Below, piece after piece: positions 34,238-42,244 of a stretch of DNA of 64,000 bases. Below the pieces are notes generated by a model, which saw nothing but the letters and a program-made list of their open reading frames with translations, was not told the DNA's origin and did no database searches. Position 1 is the first letter of the stretch; each line of letters opens with the position of its first letter. Source of the DNA: an uncultured Collinsella sp. (GTDB lineage Bacteria; Actinomycetota; Coriobacteriia; Coriobacteriales; Coriobacteriaceae); assembly GCA_934667065.1 (NCBI GenBank), contig CAKULD010000007.1, positions 1-64,000 on the forward strand, read 5' to 3'. The position numbers were made by a program, and so were the translations under genes.

Positions 34238-34807
34238 ATGGCTGAGACTACAAAACCGAGCCGCAGAAGGCGGAGTGCCGCGCCGGTCAACCGACGCACA
34301 ACATCGGTGACGTGGGGCAAACACGCCTCGGGGTTTGATGGCTCGTTCAAGCGCACTAAATACGGCTATCCTTCGGCAAGCGCCCGCTTGGCCATGCAGG
34401 CAGAGTCCTCGTTGTGGGGCCGCAAACGCGTGGTGGGCTCAAAGCTCAAGCACGACGGAACGCTCGGTTACATCAGCCGCGGGGCGGCTCGTCGCAGCGG
34501 ACTCAATCCGGCTGGTTGGCATCGTTATGTTCCGATCGCGGTCGTCGTTGCAGTGATCGTCATCGCGCTCGCAGCGCTTGGCTACGCCGGCGGTGGCGCC
34601 AACTTGGACGCAGTGTTTAAATCGCCCGAGCTCGCGCATGTAGGTACAGAAGTTGTCGAGGGCGCACAGACCCAGACGGGCGTCGCGCCCCAGCGCGGTA
34701 TCGTTGCGGCAGCCTCCACCATCGCCGACGCTCAAAAGGACGACGGCGAACAGGGCGACGGCGCCGAAACGCCCCACACGAACGAAACGACGACAACTCA
34801 AACATAA
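34238..34807 (+). CDS. Hypothetical single-pass membrane protein
   Basis: A 189-residue protein of unknown function. The first ~100 residues are basic (SRRRRSAAPVNRR) and presumably cytoplasmic. One membrane segment (YVPIAVVVAVIVIALAALGYA) lies at about residues 101-121. The remaining ~68 residues are polar, threonine- and acid-rich, probably outside and unstructured. The upstream start at 34184 is less likely than the ATG at 34238. No operon partner is apparent. Confidence 0.65.
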   Translation: MAETTKPSRRRRSAAPVNRRTTSVTWGKHASGFDGSFKRTKYGYPSASARLAMQAESSLWGRKRVVGSKLKHDGTLGYISRGAARRSGLNPAGWHRYVPIAVVVAVIVIALAALGYAGGGANLDAVFKSPELAHVGTEVVEGAQTQTGVAPQRGIVAAASTIADAQKDDGEQGDGAETPHTNETTTTQT

Positions 34808-34812
34808 AGATA

Positions 34813-34879
34813 GGTTGCGGTGGAATACGGACTAAATGGGCTCATATAGAGCCAAAACAGTCCATATTTCACCGCAACT
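34813..34879. repeat. Inverted repeat, family B copy 2
   Basis: GGTTGCGGTGGAATACGGACT pairs with AGTCCATATTTCACCGCAACT, with small mismatches. It shares its outer 14-15 bases with copies at 24993 and 48733. It lies 34 bp before the left end of the IS110 element. Confidence 0.78.
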
Positions 34880-34912
34880 GCAGAGAGCCGGCAGAAGGGG
34901 ACGTTCCTTTTA

Positions 34913-36463
34913 ATATGAGCAGGACATTGTCAAGAGGCAAAATCGGGCCTGGCCCCAACGATATGGGGTCAGGCCCTCTCCCTATATCAACCCGTCCGCG
35001 GCGACCTCGGCGTGTCTTACCGACGCTCGTCTTTGCAGTTTAATATCCGCCCGTGGCGATCCCTCGCTGGGCAATCCGTTGCTACGGCTGAGGCTTCTAC
35101 GTCGAACCGACAGTCTGTGCACGCGTGTGGCGCCCTGGGCGCTCGCAGAAAAGGGACCTGAGGTTCGCCTCAACGGCTTCGGATCAAACCGCTTCCGGGG
35201 TGACTGGCTTATGTGCGGGGACCGCCCCCTACGCCTCCTCGGCCATGAGGCCGACCGCCCATACCCAGCAGGCGAGCTCGCGCGCCGTGGCCACGTTCGC
35301 CTTGTTGCTGTGGACCCCGCGCGCGAGCAGCGCCTCCCGCCTCTCGACCAGCCTCCGCACGCCCTTGGCGGCATGCCTCCGGGCGCCCCGGTCCGGGGCC
35401 TGGCCCTTGGCGAGGTCCTTCGGCCGCCCCGAGCACGTCAGGTAGTGCCACGCGGCCTCGACCAGCGTCTTCCTCAGGTGCTTGTTGCCGGCCTTGGTGA
35501 TCGCGCCCCTGCGGTCGCTCTCCCCGCTGGAGTGCTCGGAGGGCGTCAGGCCGACCCATGCGGCGAACGACCGGGCGTTCCTGAACCTCGAGAACTCGCC
35601 GGCCTCGAACACGAGGTCGGCGGCCGACGCGGTGTCGACGCCCTTGAGGCAGCGCAGGGAGTCGACCCTCTTCCGCCACCTGGGCTTGCGGGCCTCGGCC
35701 TCGACGAGCCCCTCGAGCCTCGCCTTCTCCTCCGCCGCCCGCCTGACCGCGTCGACGTAGTAGGCGAGCACGTCGTTGTCGGCCCCCTCCGCGAACCTAA
35801 TCGACTCGATCCAGGACCAGTGCGCCCGGGTCCAGTTGCCCTTCCTGCGGCCGGTGGGCGTCCTCTCGTCGAAGACGAGCCCGTGCCTGAGCAGGAACTT
35901 GGAGAGCCGCTGCTTCGAGCGCGAGAGGTCGTCCCTCGCGTCCTCGAGCGCCCTGGTCAGGTCGCGGGCGGCCTCGCACTCGTCGTCGGGGACCCACACC
36001 TCGACCACGTTGCCGACCGACAGCATGCGGGCGAGGAACTCGGCGTCGTTGCGGTCGTTCTTCCTGCGCCTGTCCGCGCTGGGCTTGATCATCTTCGAGA
36101 CGGCGCCGACCACGCAGTCGACCCCCAGGCCGGAGAGCCTCTTCTGCAGGTCGAACCCCGTGACCCCGGACTCGTACACGCACCTGGCCTTTGGGTCCAC
36201 GGACCGCACCCACTCCGCGACGGCCCCGGCGTCGTAGCCGAAGGTCGCGCAGCGCACCTCCCCGGTCATGACGTCGAGGGAGACGGCCTTTATCGAGCGG
36301 GCGTGGACGTCGAGTCCGACGAAGGTGGTAGTATCGAGCATGGGAGCCCCTTCCATGAATGCGGCGTGGCCGCCACGGCTGGATTAGACACTCACCATTG
36401 TCGGCCTGATCCGCGGTCTTTCATGCAGCAGGGGCTCTCAATGTTTTTATGTCCTGCTCATAT
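34913..36463 (-). mobile_element. IS110-family element, IS1111-like (about 1.55 kb)
   Basis: The DEDD transposase gene is flanked by a 15 bp inverted repeat: ATATGAGCAGGACAT at 34913-34927 and ATGTCCTGCTCATAT at 36449-36463. Short (sub)terminal repeats like this are the mark of the IS1111 subgroup, so true ends may lie a few bases outside. The element has 107 bp of non-coding sequence 5' of the transposase and about 316 bp 3' of it. The long 3' end, with a hairpin at 34949-34979 (GGGCCTGGCCCC/GGGGTCAGGCCC), is where IS1111-type elements are expected to encode their bridge RNA. Confidence 0.75.
35229..36341 (-). CDS. IS110-family DEDD transposase
   Basis: A 370-residue recombinase. The RuvC-like N-terminus shows GLDVHARS (first Asp), YESGVTGF (Glu) and KNDRNDAEFLARM (paired Asp). 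The C-terminal Tnp20 domain contains LRCLKGVDTASAADLV and the serine-containing GLTPSEHSSGESDRRGAITKAGN region (positions about 265-290). AAGGGG lies before the second ATG at 36341, so the protein starts MLDTTTFVG. The reading frame is intact, so the element may be active. Its codon use is heavily GC- and C-ended, unlike its neighbours. Confidence 0.93.
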   Translation of the reverse strand: MLDTTTFVGLDVHARSIKAVSLDVMTGEVRCATFGYDAGAVAEWVRSVDPKARCVYESGVTGFDLQKRLSGLGVDCVVGAVSKMIKPSADRRRKNDRNDAEFLARMLSVGNVVEVWVPDDECEAARDLTRALEDARDDLSRSKQRLSKFLLRHGLVFDERTPTGRRKGNWTRAHWSWIESIRFAEGADNDVLAYYVDAVRRAAEEKARLEGLVEAEARKPRWRKRVDSLRCLKGVDTASAADLVFEAGEFSRFRNARSFAAWVGLTPSEHSSGESDRRGAITKAGNKHLRKTLVEAAWHYLTCSGRPKDLAKGQAPDRGARRHAAKGVRRLVERREALLARGVHSNKANVATARELACWVWAVGLMAEEA

Positions 36464-36494
36464 CGTCTCTGCCGGCAGTTGACTAGCGAGTGAG

Positions 36495-36527
36495 GTAGCT
36501 AAAATAGCCCCGTCCCAAATTAGCTAT
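36495..36527. repeat. Family C element copy 2
   Basis: TAGCTA ends flank AAAATAGCCCCGTCCCAAAT. The 20-mer GCCCCGTCCCAAATTAGCTA is identical to that at 48845-48864, and its reverse is close to 24691-24706. Confidence 0.75.
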
Positions 36528-36556
36528 CCAAGTGCCGAATGCCAACAGTGGCCCAC

Positions 36557-36609
36557 TCGATGTCAGTCACCAACAGCGAGCGGGCCGCCGTTCGTTAGAA
36601 CGGCGGAAC
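36557..36609 (-). repeat. Shortened family A element overlapping a stop codon
   Basis: On the minus strand it reads GTTCCGCCGTTC-taa-CGAACGGCGG, then jumps directly to the 3' end GCCCGCTCGCTG and GGTGACTGACATCG, so the central stem is deleted. The first bases form the last codons (Val-Pro-Pro-Phe) and the TAA stop of the nitroreductase gene. Confidence 0.8.
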
Positions 36610-37122
36610 AAACACCACGTTGTCGCGGCGGGGTTTGGCCTTGGGTAGCGTGTCCTCGGCATAGCCCAGAATGCAGTTGCCGACACCGCGCAGGCTGCCG
36701 TCGGCGGGCAGGCCCCAGCTGGCCAGCAGCTCCAGGCCCTCGGGCGAGTCAAAGACCTCGTGTGCGCGGTGAATCCAGCACGAATCGACACCCAGTGCAT
36801 AGGCGGCGTTGAGCAAGTTGCCCATGGCGAGCGAGCCGTCTTCCAGATGCGTGGGCACGCTGCGGTCGACCAGCACCACCACAACGGTCTTGGCGCCATA
36901 GAAGGGGTCGCTGTTGCTGCCCATGACCTGGGCGTTGAGCTGTGAGAGACGTTCGACGGTCGCGGGGTCGGTGACGGCGACAAACGTCACCGGCTGGCGG
37001 CCCATGCCGCTCGGTGCATATTGGCCGGCTTCGATAATACGTGCAAGCTTTTCGGCCTCGACAGGGCGGTCGCTGTATTTGCGGCAGCTGCGGCGGTGGA
37101 TGAGCGCTTCGATAGTCTCCAT
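36595..37122 (-). CDS. Nitroreductase-family FMN flavoprotein
   Basis: A 175-residue oxidoreductase of the NfsA/FRP fold. It begins METIEALIHRRSCRKYSDRP, whose RRSxRKY motif binds FMN phosphate, followed by QYAPSGMGRQP. The central GNLLNAAYALGVDSCWI motif and C-terminal GYAEDTLPKAKPR are typical. Native electron acceptors are unknown. The start at 37122 follows AAGGAGACACC; the longer frame is rejected. The gene ends inside a family A repeat, so its last four residues come from the repeat. Confidence 0.9.
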   Translation of the reverse strand: METIEALIHRRSCRKYSDRPVEAEKLARIIEAGQYAPSGMGRQPVTFVAVTDPATVERLSQLNAQVMGSNSDPFYGAKTVVVVLVDRSVPTHLEDGSLAMGNLLNAAYALGVDSCWIHRAHEVFDSPEGLELLASWGLPADGSLRGVGNCILGYAEDTLPKAKPRRDNVVFVPPF

Positions 37123-37416
37123 GGTGTCTCCTTGTAGTGGCGTTGCAGATGCCCCGTTCATACCCGTCGGGCTCAAACGATAGACGGTCAATTGCCCGGC
37201 CAAAAGGATAGATTCCAATTGGGAAAGTAGGTTTGCATAAAAATACCTTCAGAATGTGACAAACAAATGAGATGGTTAAACGTTTTATCCCGTCTACCCT
37301 GCGGTTTTTTACCACTTGCCTAAATGACGAACGCATAACCTCTGATAAAGGTTTTACTAAAGGAGTGCCAACGTTTATCAATGCGCCGTGGTGGCGCCGG
37401 GCCAGGAGGTAACATC

Positions 37417-37707
37417 ATGTTCCAGGCTGGAGATGTCGTCGAGACCGACTTCGAAGGATTTCTGAAGCTGCTGCGTTCCAAGACGCGCGCTTTTGTGACG
37501 ATTGACGATCACGAGTACTACATCACGCACACCGATGGCTATTGGCGTGTTCAGGATTGCGAGGCCCTCAACGACAAGGGCCACTTTACTGACTGCTCCG
37601 AGCTGGTCAACACGGTCTGCGAGGTCGTCGAGCTGCCGTGGATTGCCGGCAAGAGCCTGCATGACAGCTTCTCGGGCGCTACGGTCTATGAGGCCGTCGC
37701 CGCTTAA
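37417..37707 (+). CDS. Small conserved-looking hypothetical protein
   Basis: A 96-residue soluble protein with no family I recognise. It has no signal or membrane segment. It contains aromatic-rich motifs (DDHEYYITHTDGYWRVQDCE) and reads as a compact alpha/beta fold. The start is fixed by AGGAGGT 7 nt before ATG at 37417. A 294 bp region with AT-rich parts precedes it. A strong binding site and good codon use make it a real gene; function unknown. Confidence 0.75.
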   Translation: MFQAGDVVETDFEGFLKLLRSKTRAFVTIDDHEYYITHTDGYWRVQDCEALNDKGHFTDCSELVNTVCEVVELPWIAGKSLHDSFSGATVYEAVAA

Positions 37708-37812
37708 CGGGCAATAAAACCCGATTTTCACGTGACCGCTGGCGCTGCCCCCGCGCCGGCGGTCTTTTTCTGCCGATAGGCCATAAAAGTGCAAGCATTT
37801 GCGTAGAGCCTG

Positions 37813-37870
37813 TTGACGATAGTCAAAACTCGGACTAATCTAGAGATACACAATTGGTCAAAAATCGGAC
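37813..37870 (+). promoter_or_regulatory. Promoter and paired direct repeats of the MarR-ABC operon
   Basis: TTGACG at 37813-37818 and TAATCT at 37836-37841 are 17 bp apart, a near-consensus housekeeping promoter. AGTCAAAACTCGGAC at 37821-37835 lies in the spacer and is repeated as GGTCAAAAATCGGAC at 37856-37870. A regulator bound to the first copy would block RNA polymerase, so autoregulation by the MarR protein is likely. Confidence 0.65.
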
Positions 37871-37888
37871 AATCGAATGGTGGGATAG

Positions 37889-38389
37889 ATGAATAGTGCG
37901 GTTACGCTGGTCGACTTCGACCGGTTGCTCAATGGACTCGACCATATCTATTCGGAGTTCTCGCGCGCCTGCGGTCTTTCGGACTGCGCTTACTGGATGC
38001 TCGTCGATACCAGCACGGCGGGCGGCAGTATTGCCGTAAGCCGCCTGACGAGCGAATGGTTCTACAGCAAGCAGACCATCAACTCGGCCATTAAAACCTT
38101 GACGGCGCGGGACTTTGCAACGTTGGAGTTTGCCGAAGGCAGCCGTAAGAACAAGGTTGTGCGTTTGACCGAAGCGGGCATGCGGTTTGCCGAGCGTTAT
38201 GCGCTGCCGGCACTCAAGGCCGAGCAGCGAGCCTTTGGCGCGCTTGAGCCGTGTGAGCAACGCGAAATCATGCGCCTAATCGGAAAATTTTCCCATGCGC
38301 TCGGCGATGAGTGCGATGCCTTTAAGCAGCATATCGCTGCCGAGAGCCAGGCCGAGAATCAAGGTGAGGGGGAGTCGTGCGACTCTTAA
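37889..38389 (+). CDS. MarR-family transcriptional regulator
   Basis: A 166-residue winged-helix regulator. The recognition region (VSRLTSEWFYSKQTINSAIKTL) and wing (EFAEGSRKNKVVRLTEAG) lie at about residues 50-110, flanked by dimerisation helices. It is the first gene of an operon with a heterodimeric ABC exporter; the exporter start lies inside its last codons. It probably represses the operon from the repeats at 37821-37870 until a transported drug or metabolite binds. Confidence 0.88.
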   Translation: MNSAVTLVDFDRLLNGLDHIYSEFSRACGLSDCAYWMLVDTSTAGGSIAVSRLTSEWFYSKQTINSAIKTLTARDFATLEFAEGSRKNKVVRLTEAGMRFAERYALPALKAEQRAFGALEPCEQREIMRLIGKFSHALGDECDAFKQHIAAESQAENQGEGESCDS

Positions 38390-40113
38390 TGAGGTTTATG
38401 AAGCCGTATCGCAGGCTTGTCGCGGTGACGTTGTTGGTGCTGCTAATCGACAACGTTGGCACACTGCTGGTACCCACGATGTTGGCGAACATGGTCAACA
38501 CCGGTATCACCACGGGCGATGTCGACTACATTTTGCGCAACGGTCTCTACATGCTTATCGCGACCGGCATGGCCAGCGGCGGCGCGGTGTTGGGCTGCTA
38601 TCTTTCGGCGCGCCTGGCCGCCAACGTGGCCTGCGATATCCGCAATGCCGTCTACGACAAGTCGCTCGAGCTGTCTGCCAGTGACTTTGAGCGCTTTGGC
38701 ACGGGTTCGATGATCACGCGCTCGCTCAACGACATCAACGTGATTCAGCAGGCGATTCTGCAGACCATTCAGCTGGTGCTGCCGGTGCCGTTCCTGGCGG
38801 TGGCAGGCATCATCTTCGCCTGGCTCATCGATCCGGCCATGGGCATGCTTCTGGGCGTCGTGGTTGCGATCGTGCTGGTTGCGGCGGTCTTTACGGTTGC
38901 CAACGCGGCTCCGATTTTTATGCGCTTGCAGAGCTTTATCGACCGCATGAACGTGGTGCTGCGCGAAAACATCGTGGGCGTGCGCGTCATCCGTGCGTTT
39001 AACAAGGAGCGTCGTGAGGAACAGCGCCTGGACGAGGTGTTTAGCGACTACGCCGCCAACGCCATAAAAGTCAACCATCTGTTTGTGGGCCTCGACAGCT
39101 CCACCTTCTTTCTGATGAATATCGCCGAGGTGGCGGTACTGTGGGTGGGCGGCAACCGCGTGGGCGCCCACGCCATGCAGATCGCGAGCATCTCGGCGGT
39201 GCTGGAGTACGCGCTTCTGATCCTGTTCTTTGTGATGATGGCCCAGATGGTGGTGCTGACGCTTCCGCGTGCCGCCGCATGTCTGAACCGCGCACAGCAG
39301 GTGCTGGAGATTAAGCCGAGCATCGTCGATGGCCAGCGTACGCTCGATGCGGCCGCGTTCGACTCAAAGGACGGGGCCGATGCGGTCGCCGTGTTCGATC
39401 ACATGTCGTTTCGCTTTGACGATGCCGACGAGGACACCCTGTGCGACCTGAACTTTGCCTGTCGTCGCGGGCAGACCACCGCGATCGTGGGCTCGACCGG
39501 TTCGGGTAAGTCGACGGTGGCAAAGCTCTTGCTGCGTTTTCACGATGCCACGAAGGGCGCCATTCGCCTGGACGGTGTTGACCTGCGCGACCTTTCGCAA
39601 GACGAGATTCGCGGGCGCATTGCCTATGTGCCGCAGAAGGCGTGGCTGTTCTCGGGCACCGTGGCAAGCAATCTGCGCTTTGGCAACGAGGACGCGACCG
39701 AGGCGGACATGCTTCATGCGCTGCAGGTTGCCCAGAGCACCTTTGTGCTCGATCAACCGCAGGGGCTCGATACCCCGGTTGCCCAGGGCGGTACGAACTT
39801 CTCGGGTGGTCAGCGCCAGCGCCTGGCCATTGCTCGCGCGCTCATGAAGCGCGCCGACCTGTATATCTTCGACGACAGTTTTTCGGCCCTGGACTTTAAG
39901 ACCGATGCGGCCCTGCGCCATGCGCTGCAGGACGAGACGCGCGACGCCGCGGTGCTCATCATCGCGCAGCGCATCTCGACGATTCTGCACGCCGACCAGA
40001 TTGTCGTGCTCAAGGATGGCGAGGTCGTGGGCTTGGGCACGCACGAGGAACTTATAGAAACCTGCGAGGTGTACCGCGCCATCGCGGAATCGCAAATGAA
40101 GGGAGGTGAGTAG
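38377..40113 (+). CDS. Heterodimeric ABC exporter, half with degenerate ATP site
   Basis: A 578-residue half-transporter with six N-terminal membrane helices and a C-terminal ATPase. Walker A is GSTGSGKST, the signature is FSGGQRQR and Walker B is LYIFDDSFSALD. The residue after the Walker B aspartate is Asp where the catalytic Glu is expected, so this ATP site is probably inactive. A GTG at 38377 follows GAGGGGGAGTC and overlaps marR by 13 bases; an ATG at 38389 overlapping the stop by one base is the alternative start. The partner is encoded next. Confidence 0.92.
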   Translation: MRLLMRFMKPYRRLVAVTLLVLLIDNVGTLLVPTMLANMVNTGITTGDVDYILRNGLYMLIATGMASGGAVLGCYLSARLAANVACDIRNAVYDKSLELSASDFERFGTGSMITRSLNDINVIQQAILQTIQLVLPVPFLAVAGIIFAWLIDPAMGMLLGVVVAIVLVAAVFTVANAAPIFMRLQSFIDRMNVVLRENIVGVRVIRAFNKERREEQRLDEVFSDYAANAIKVNHLFVGLDSSTFFLMNIAEVAVLWVGGNRVGAHAMQIASISAVLEYALLILFFVMMAQMVVLTLPRAAACLNRAQQVLEIKPSIVDGQRTLDAAAFDSKDGADAVAVFDHMSFRFDDADEDTLCDLNFACRRGQTTAIVGSTGSGKSTVAKLLLRFHDATKGAIRLDGVDLRDLSQDEIRGRIAYVPQKAWLFSGTVASNLRFGNEDATEADMLHALQVAQSTFVLDQPQGLDTPVAQGGTNFSGGQRQRLAIARALMKRADLYIFDDSFSALDFKTDAALRHALQDETRDAAVLIIAQRISTILHADQIVVLKDGEVVGLGTHEELIETCEVYRAIAESQMKGGE

Positions 40114-40114
40114 C

Positions 40115-42127
40115 ATGACCGGGGAGCTCAAGAAACGCAGCGACGCTATCGATGCCGTCGTTGTGGACGCGGTCGAAGCGGTCGAGCAGGCTGCCGCGTC
40201 GACCGAGCTGGATGATGCCGCCAGGGCCGCGGCCGAGCGTGAGGCTCGCCGCCAAGCGCTGTACGAGGAAAACGAGCGTGCCGAGGACGAGCGTGCCCGC
40301 GCGGAAGCAGAGCGCATGCGCGATGTGGACGACGAGGATGAGGACGAGAAACCCCGCGATACCTGGGCGACGGTGCGCCGCTTGTGGGGCGAGGCCGCCG
40401 GCGACCATTGGCGCTTCTACATCGTGTTTGCGAGCATCGTGTTCTACGTCATCTTTAACACCGCCGCGCCGGCATATAGCGCCCATGTTATCGACGAGCT
40501 GTGGGGCCATATACGGGTGGCGTTTGCCAGCGGAACCACCTTCAGCATCACCTGGGACCAATGCGGCAAGACCATCTTTGTCTACTTCTTGATCTGGACG
40601 GCTGCCGGGTCGTTCTATGCGTTGCAGAGCTTTTTGATGTCGAGTGTGGCCGAGCGACTCAACCTGCGTCTGCGTAACCGCATCGCGCAAAAGCTCAGCC
40701 GCCTGCCGCTCGCCTACTTTGATGCACATCGCCCCGGCGAGGTGGTCAGCCGCGCGACCAACGACTTGGACAAGATGTCCGAGAGCATGCAACGCGGATT
40801 GCTGCAGCTGCTGGTGTCGATCGGTACCGTGACGGGCGCCATAATCATGATGTTCGTCTATAGCGTTAAGCTCACGCTGGTCTTTTTGGGCTTTACGGCA
40901 GTGTCGCTGCTGGTGACCAAGGTGGTCTCGGGCCGCACGCATGCGGTGACCGGCGAGCGCCAGGAGTGGGTGTCCAAGATCACGAGTGCGGTCGAGGAGG
41001 GCTATTCGGGTCGTCTGGTGATTCGCGCGTTCAACCGCGAGCGCCAGAGCTCTGCCGAGGTGCACGAGGCCTCGGGCGAGCTGGCGCGCGTGAGCACCAA
41101 GGCCGACTTTATGATCAACGCCGTCGGTCCTGCGGTTCGCTTTATCGGCCGCCTGGCGCAGATCGTGATCGCGCTCGTGGGCTGCAACATGTTGGTCGCC
41201 GGCCAGATGACCGTCGGCGTGTTTCAGGCGTTCTTCCAGTTTATCTACGGGGCGTCCGAGCCCATGACGCAGCTCTCGTTTACCTTCAACTCGCTGCAGA
41301 GTGCGCTGGCGAGCGCGGAGCGCGTGTTCGACCTGCTCGACGAGCCCGAGATGGAAGCCGACCCGCTGCCGACCGAGGCCGCCAGGCTGCCAGGTCGCGT
41401 GGAGGGCCGCGTCGCCTTTGAGCATGTGCGCTTTGGCTATACGCCCGAAAAACCACTCATGCGCGACGTATCGTTTACCGCCGAGCCGGGTCAGAAGATC
41501 GCAGTGGTGGGAACCACGGGCGCGGGCAAGACCACGCTCATCAACCTGCTCATGCGCTTTTACGAGATCGATGGCGGGCGCATCACGCTCGACGGCGTGG
41601 ACACGAGTCGCATGGACCGCGGCGAGCTGCGCCAGCAGTTTGGCATGGTGCTGCAGGATGCGTGGCTGTTTGACGGCTCGATTGCCGAGAACATCGCGTA
41701 TGGATGTCCCGAGGCGACGCGCGACGAGATTGTCGCTGCCGCCCGTGCCGCGCAGGTCGACTTCTTTGTGCGTACCATGCCGCAGGGTTACGACACGCGC
41801 GTGGCCAACGATACCGAAAGCATCAGCCAGGGGCAGCGCCAGCTGCTGACCATCGCGCGCGTGCTGCTCAACAACCCGGCGATCCTCATTCTGGACGAGG
41901 CGACGTCGAGCGTGGATACGCGCACCGAGCTTGCCATCGGCCGCGCCATGGACGCGCTCATGCGCGGGCGCACGAGCTTTGTGATCGCGCACCGCCTGTC
42001 GACGATCGTGGACGCCGACCTGATCTTGGTCATGGATCACGGCAACATTATCGAGCAGGGTACGCACAAGGAGCTGCTGGCAGCCGAGGGCGCTTATGCC
42101 GACCTGTATCTGAGCCAGTTCGCATAA
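40115..42127 (+). CDS. Heterodimeric ABC exporter, catalytic half
   Basis: A 670-residue half-transporter. An unusual charged N-terminal extension of about 90 residues (rich in Glu, Arg and Ala, then DDEDEDEKPRDTW) precedes six membrane helices. The ATPase has Walker A GTTGAGKTT, signature ISQGQRQL and Walker B ILILDEATSSVD with the catalytic Glu. With the preceding gene it forms one working and one degenerate ATP site, as in BmrCD and TM287/288. AGGGAGGT and the ATG at 40115 set the start, one base after the upstream stop. Confidence 0.92.
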   Translation: MTGELKKRSDAIDAVVVDAVEAVEQAAASTELDDAARAAAEREARRQALYEENERAEDERARAEAERMRDVDDEDEDEKPRDTWATVRRLWGEAAGDHWRFYIVFASIVFYVIFNTAAPAYSAHVIDELWGHIRVAFASGTTFSITWDQCGKTIFVYFLIWTAAGSFYALQSFLMSSVAERLNLRLRNRIAQKLSRLPLAYFDAHRPGEVVSRATNDLDKMSESMQRGLLQLLVSIGTVTGAIIMMFVYSVKLTLVFLGFTAVSLLVTKVVSGRTHAVTGERQEWVSKITSAVEEGYSGRLVIRAFNRERQSSAEVHEASGELARVSTKADFMINAVGPAVRFIGRLAQIVIALVGCNMLVAGQMTVGVFQAFFQFIYGASEPMTQLSFTFNSLQSALASAERVFDLLDEPEMEADPLPTEAARLPGRVEGRVAFEHVRFGYTPEKPLMRDVSFTAEPGQKIAVVGTTGAGKTTLINLLMRFYEIDGGRITLDGVDTSRMDRGELRQQFGMVLQDAWLFDGSIAENIAYGCPEATRDEIVAAARAAQVDFFVRTMPQGYDTRVANDTESISQGQRQLLTIARVLLNNPAILILDEATSSVDTRTELAIGRAMDALMRGRTSFVIAHRLSTIVDADLILVMDHGNIIEQGTHKELLAAEGAYADLYLSQFA

Positions 42128-42176
42128 TCGCGTGAGAATGTGACAAAGGGACCGTCCCGCATGTCACATCGAAAAG

Positions 42177-42217
42177 AAGGCGCGCCGGGGATGGATTCCC
42201 TGGCGCGCCTTTTGCGT
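42177..42217. terminator. Terminator between the ABC exporter and cysE
   Basis: AAGGCGCGCC pairs with GGCGCGCCTTTT around CGGGGATGGATTCCCT, itself a mini-hairpin. A second hairpin, TGTGACA with TGTCACA, lies at about 42139-42166. It serves convergent genes. Confidence 0.8.
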
Positions 42218-42244
42218 TGGCGACGATGGATGCTGCCTACGGCC

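Noticed and set aside
34238..34807. A sortase or secreted wall protein identity for the 189-residue membrane protein
   Set aside because: No catalytic cysteine motif and no LPXTG; only one membrane segment with basic and acidic tails is visible.
35079..36482. A 467-codon plus-strand frame over the IS110 transposase
   Set aside because: Pro/Arg/Gly/Leu-rich shadow; the minus strand encodes a complete DEDD transposase.
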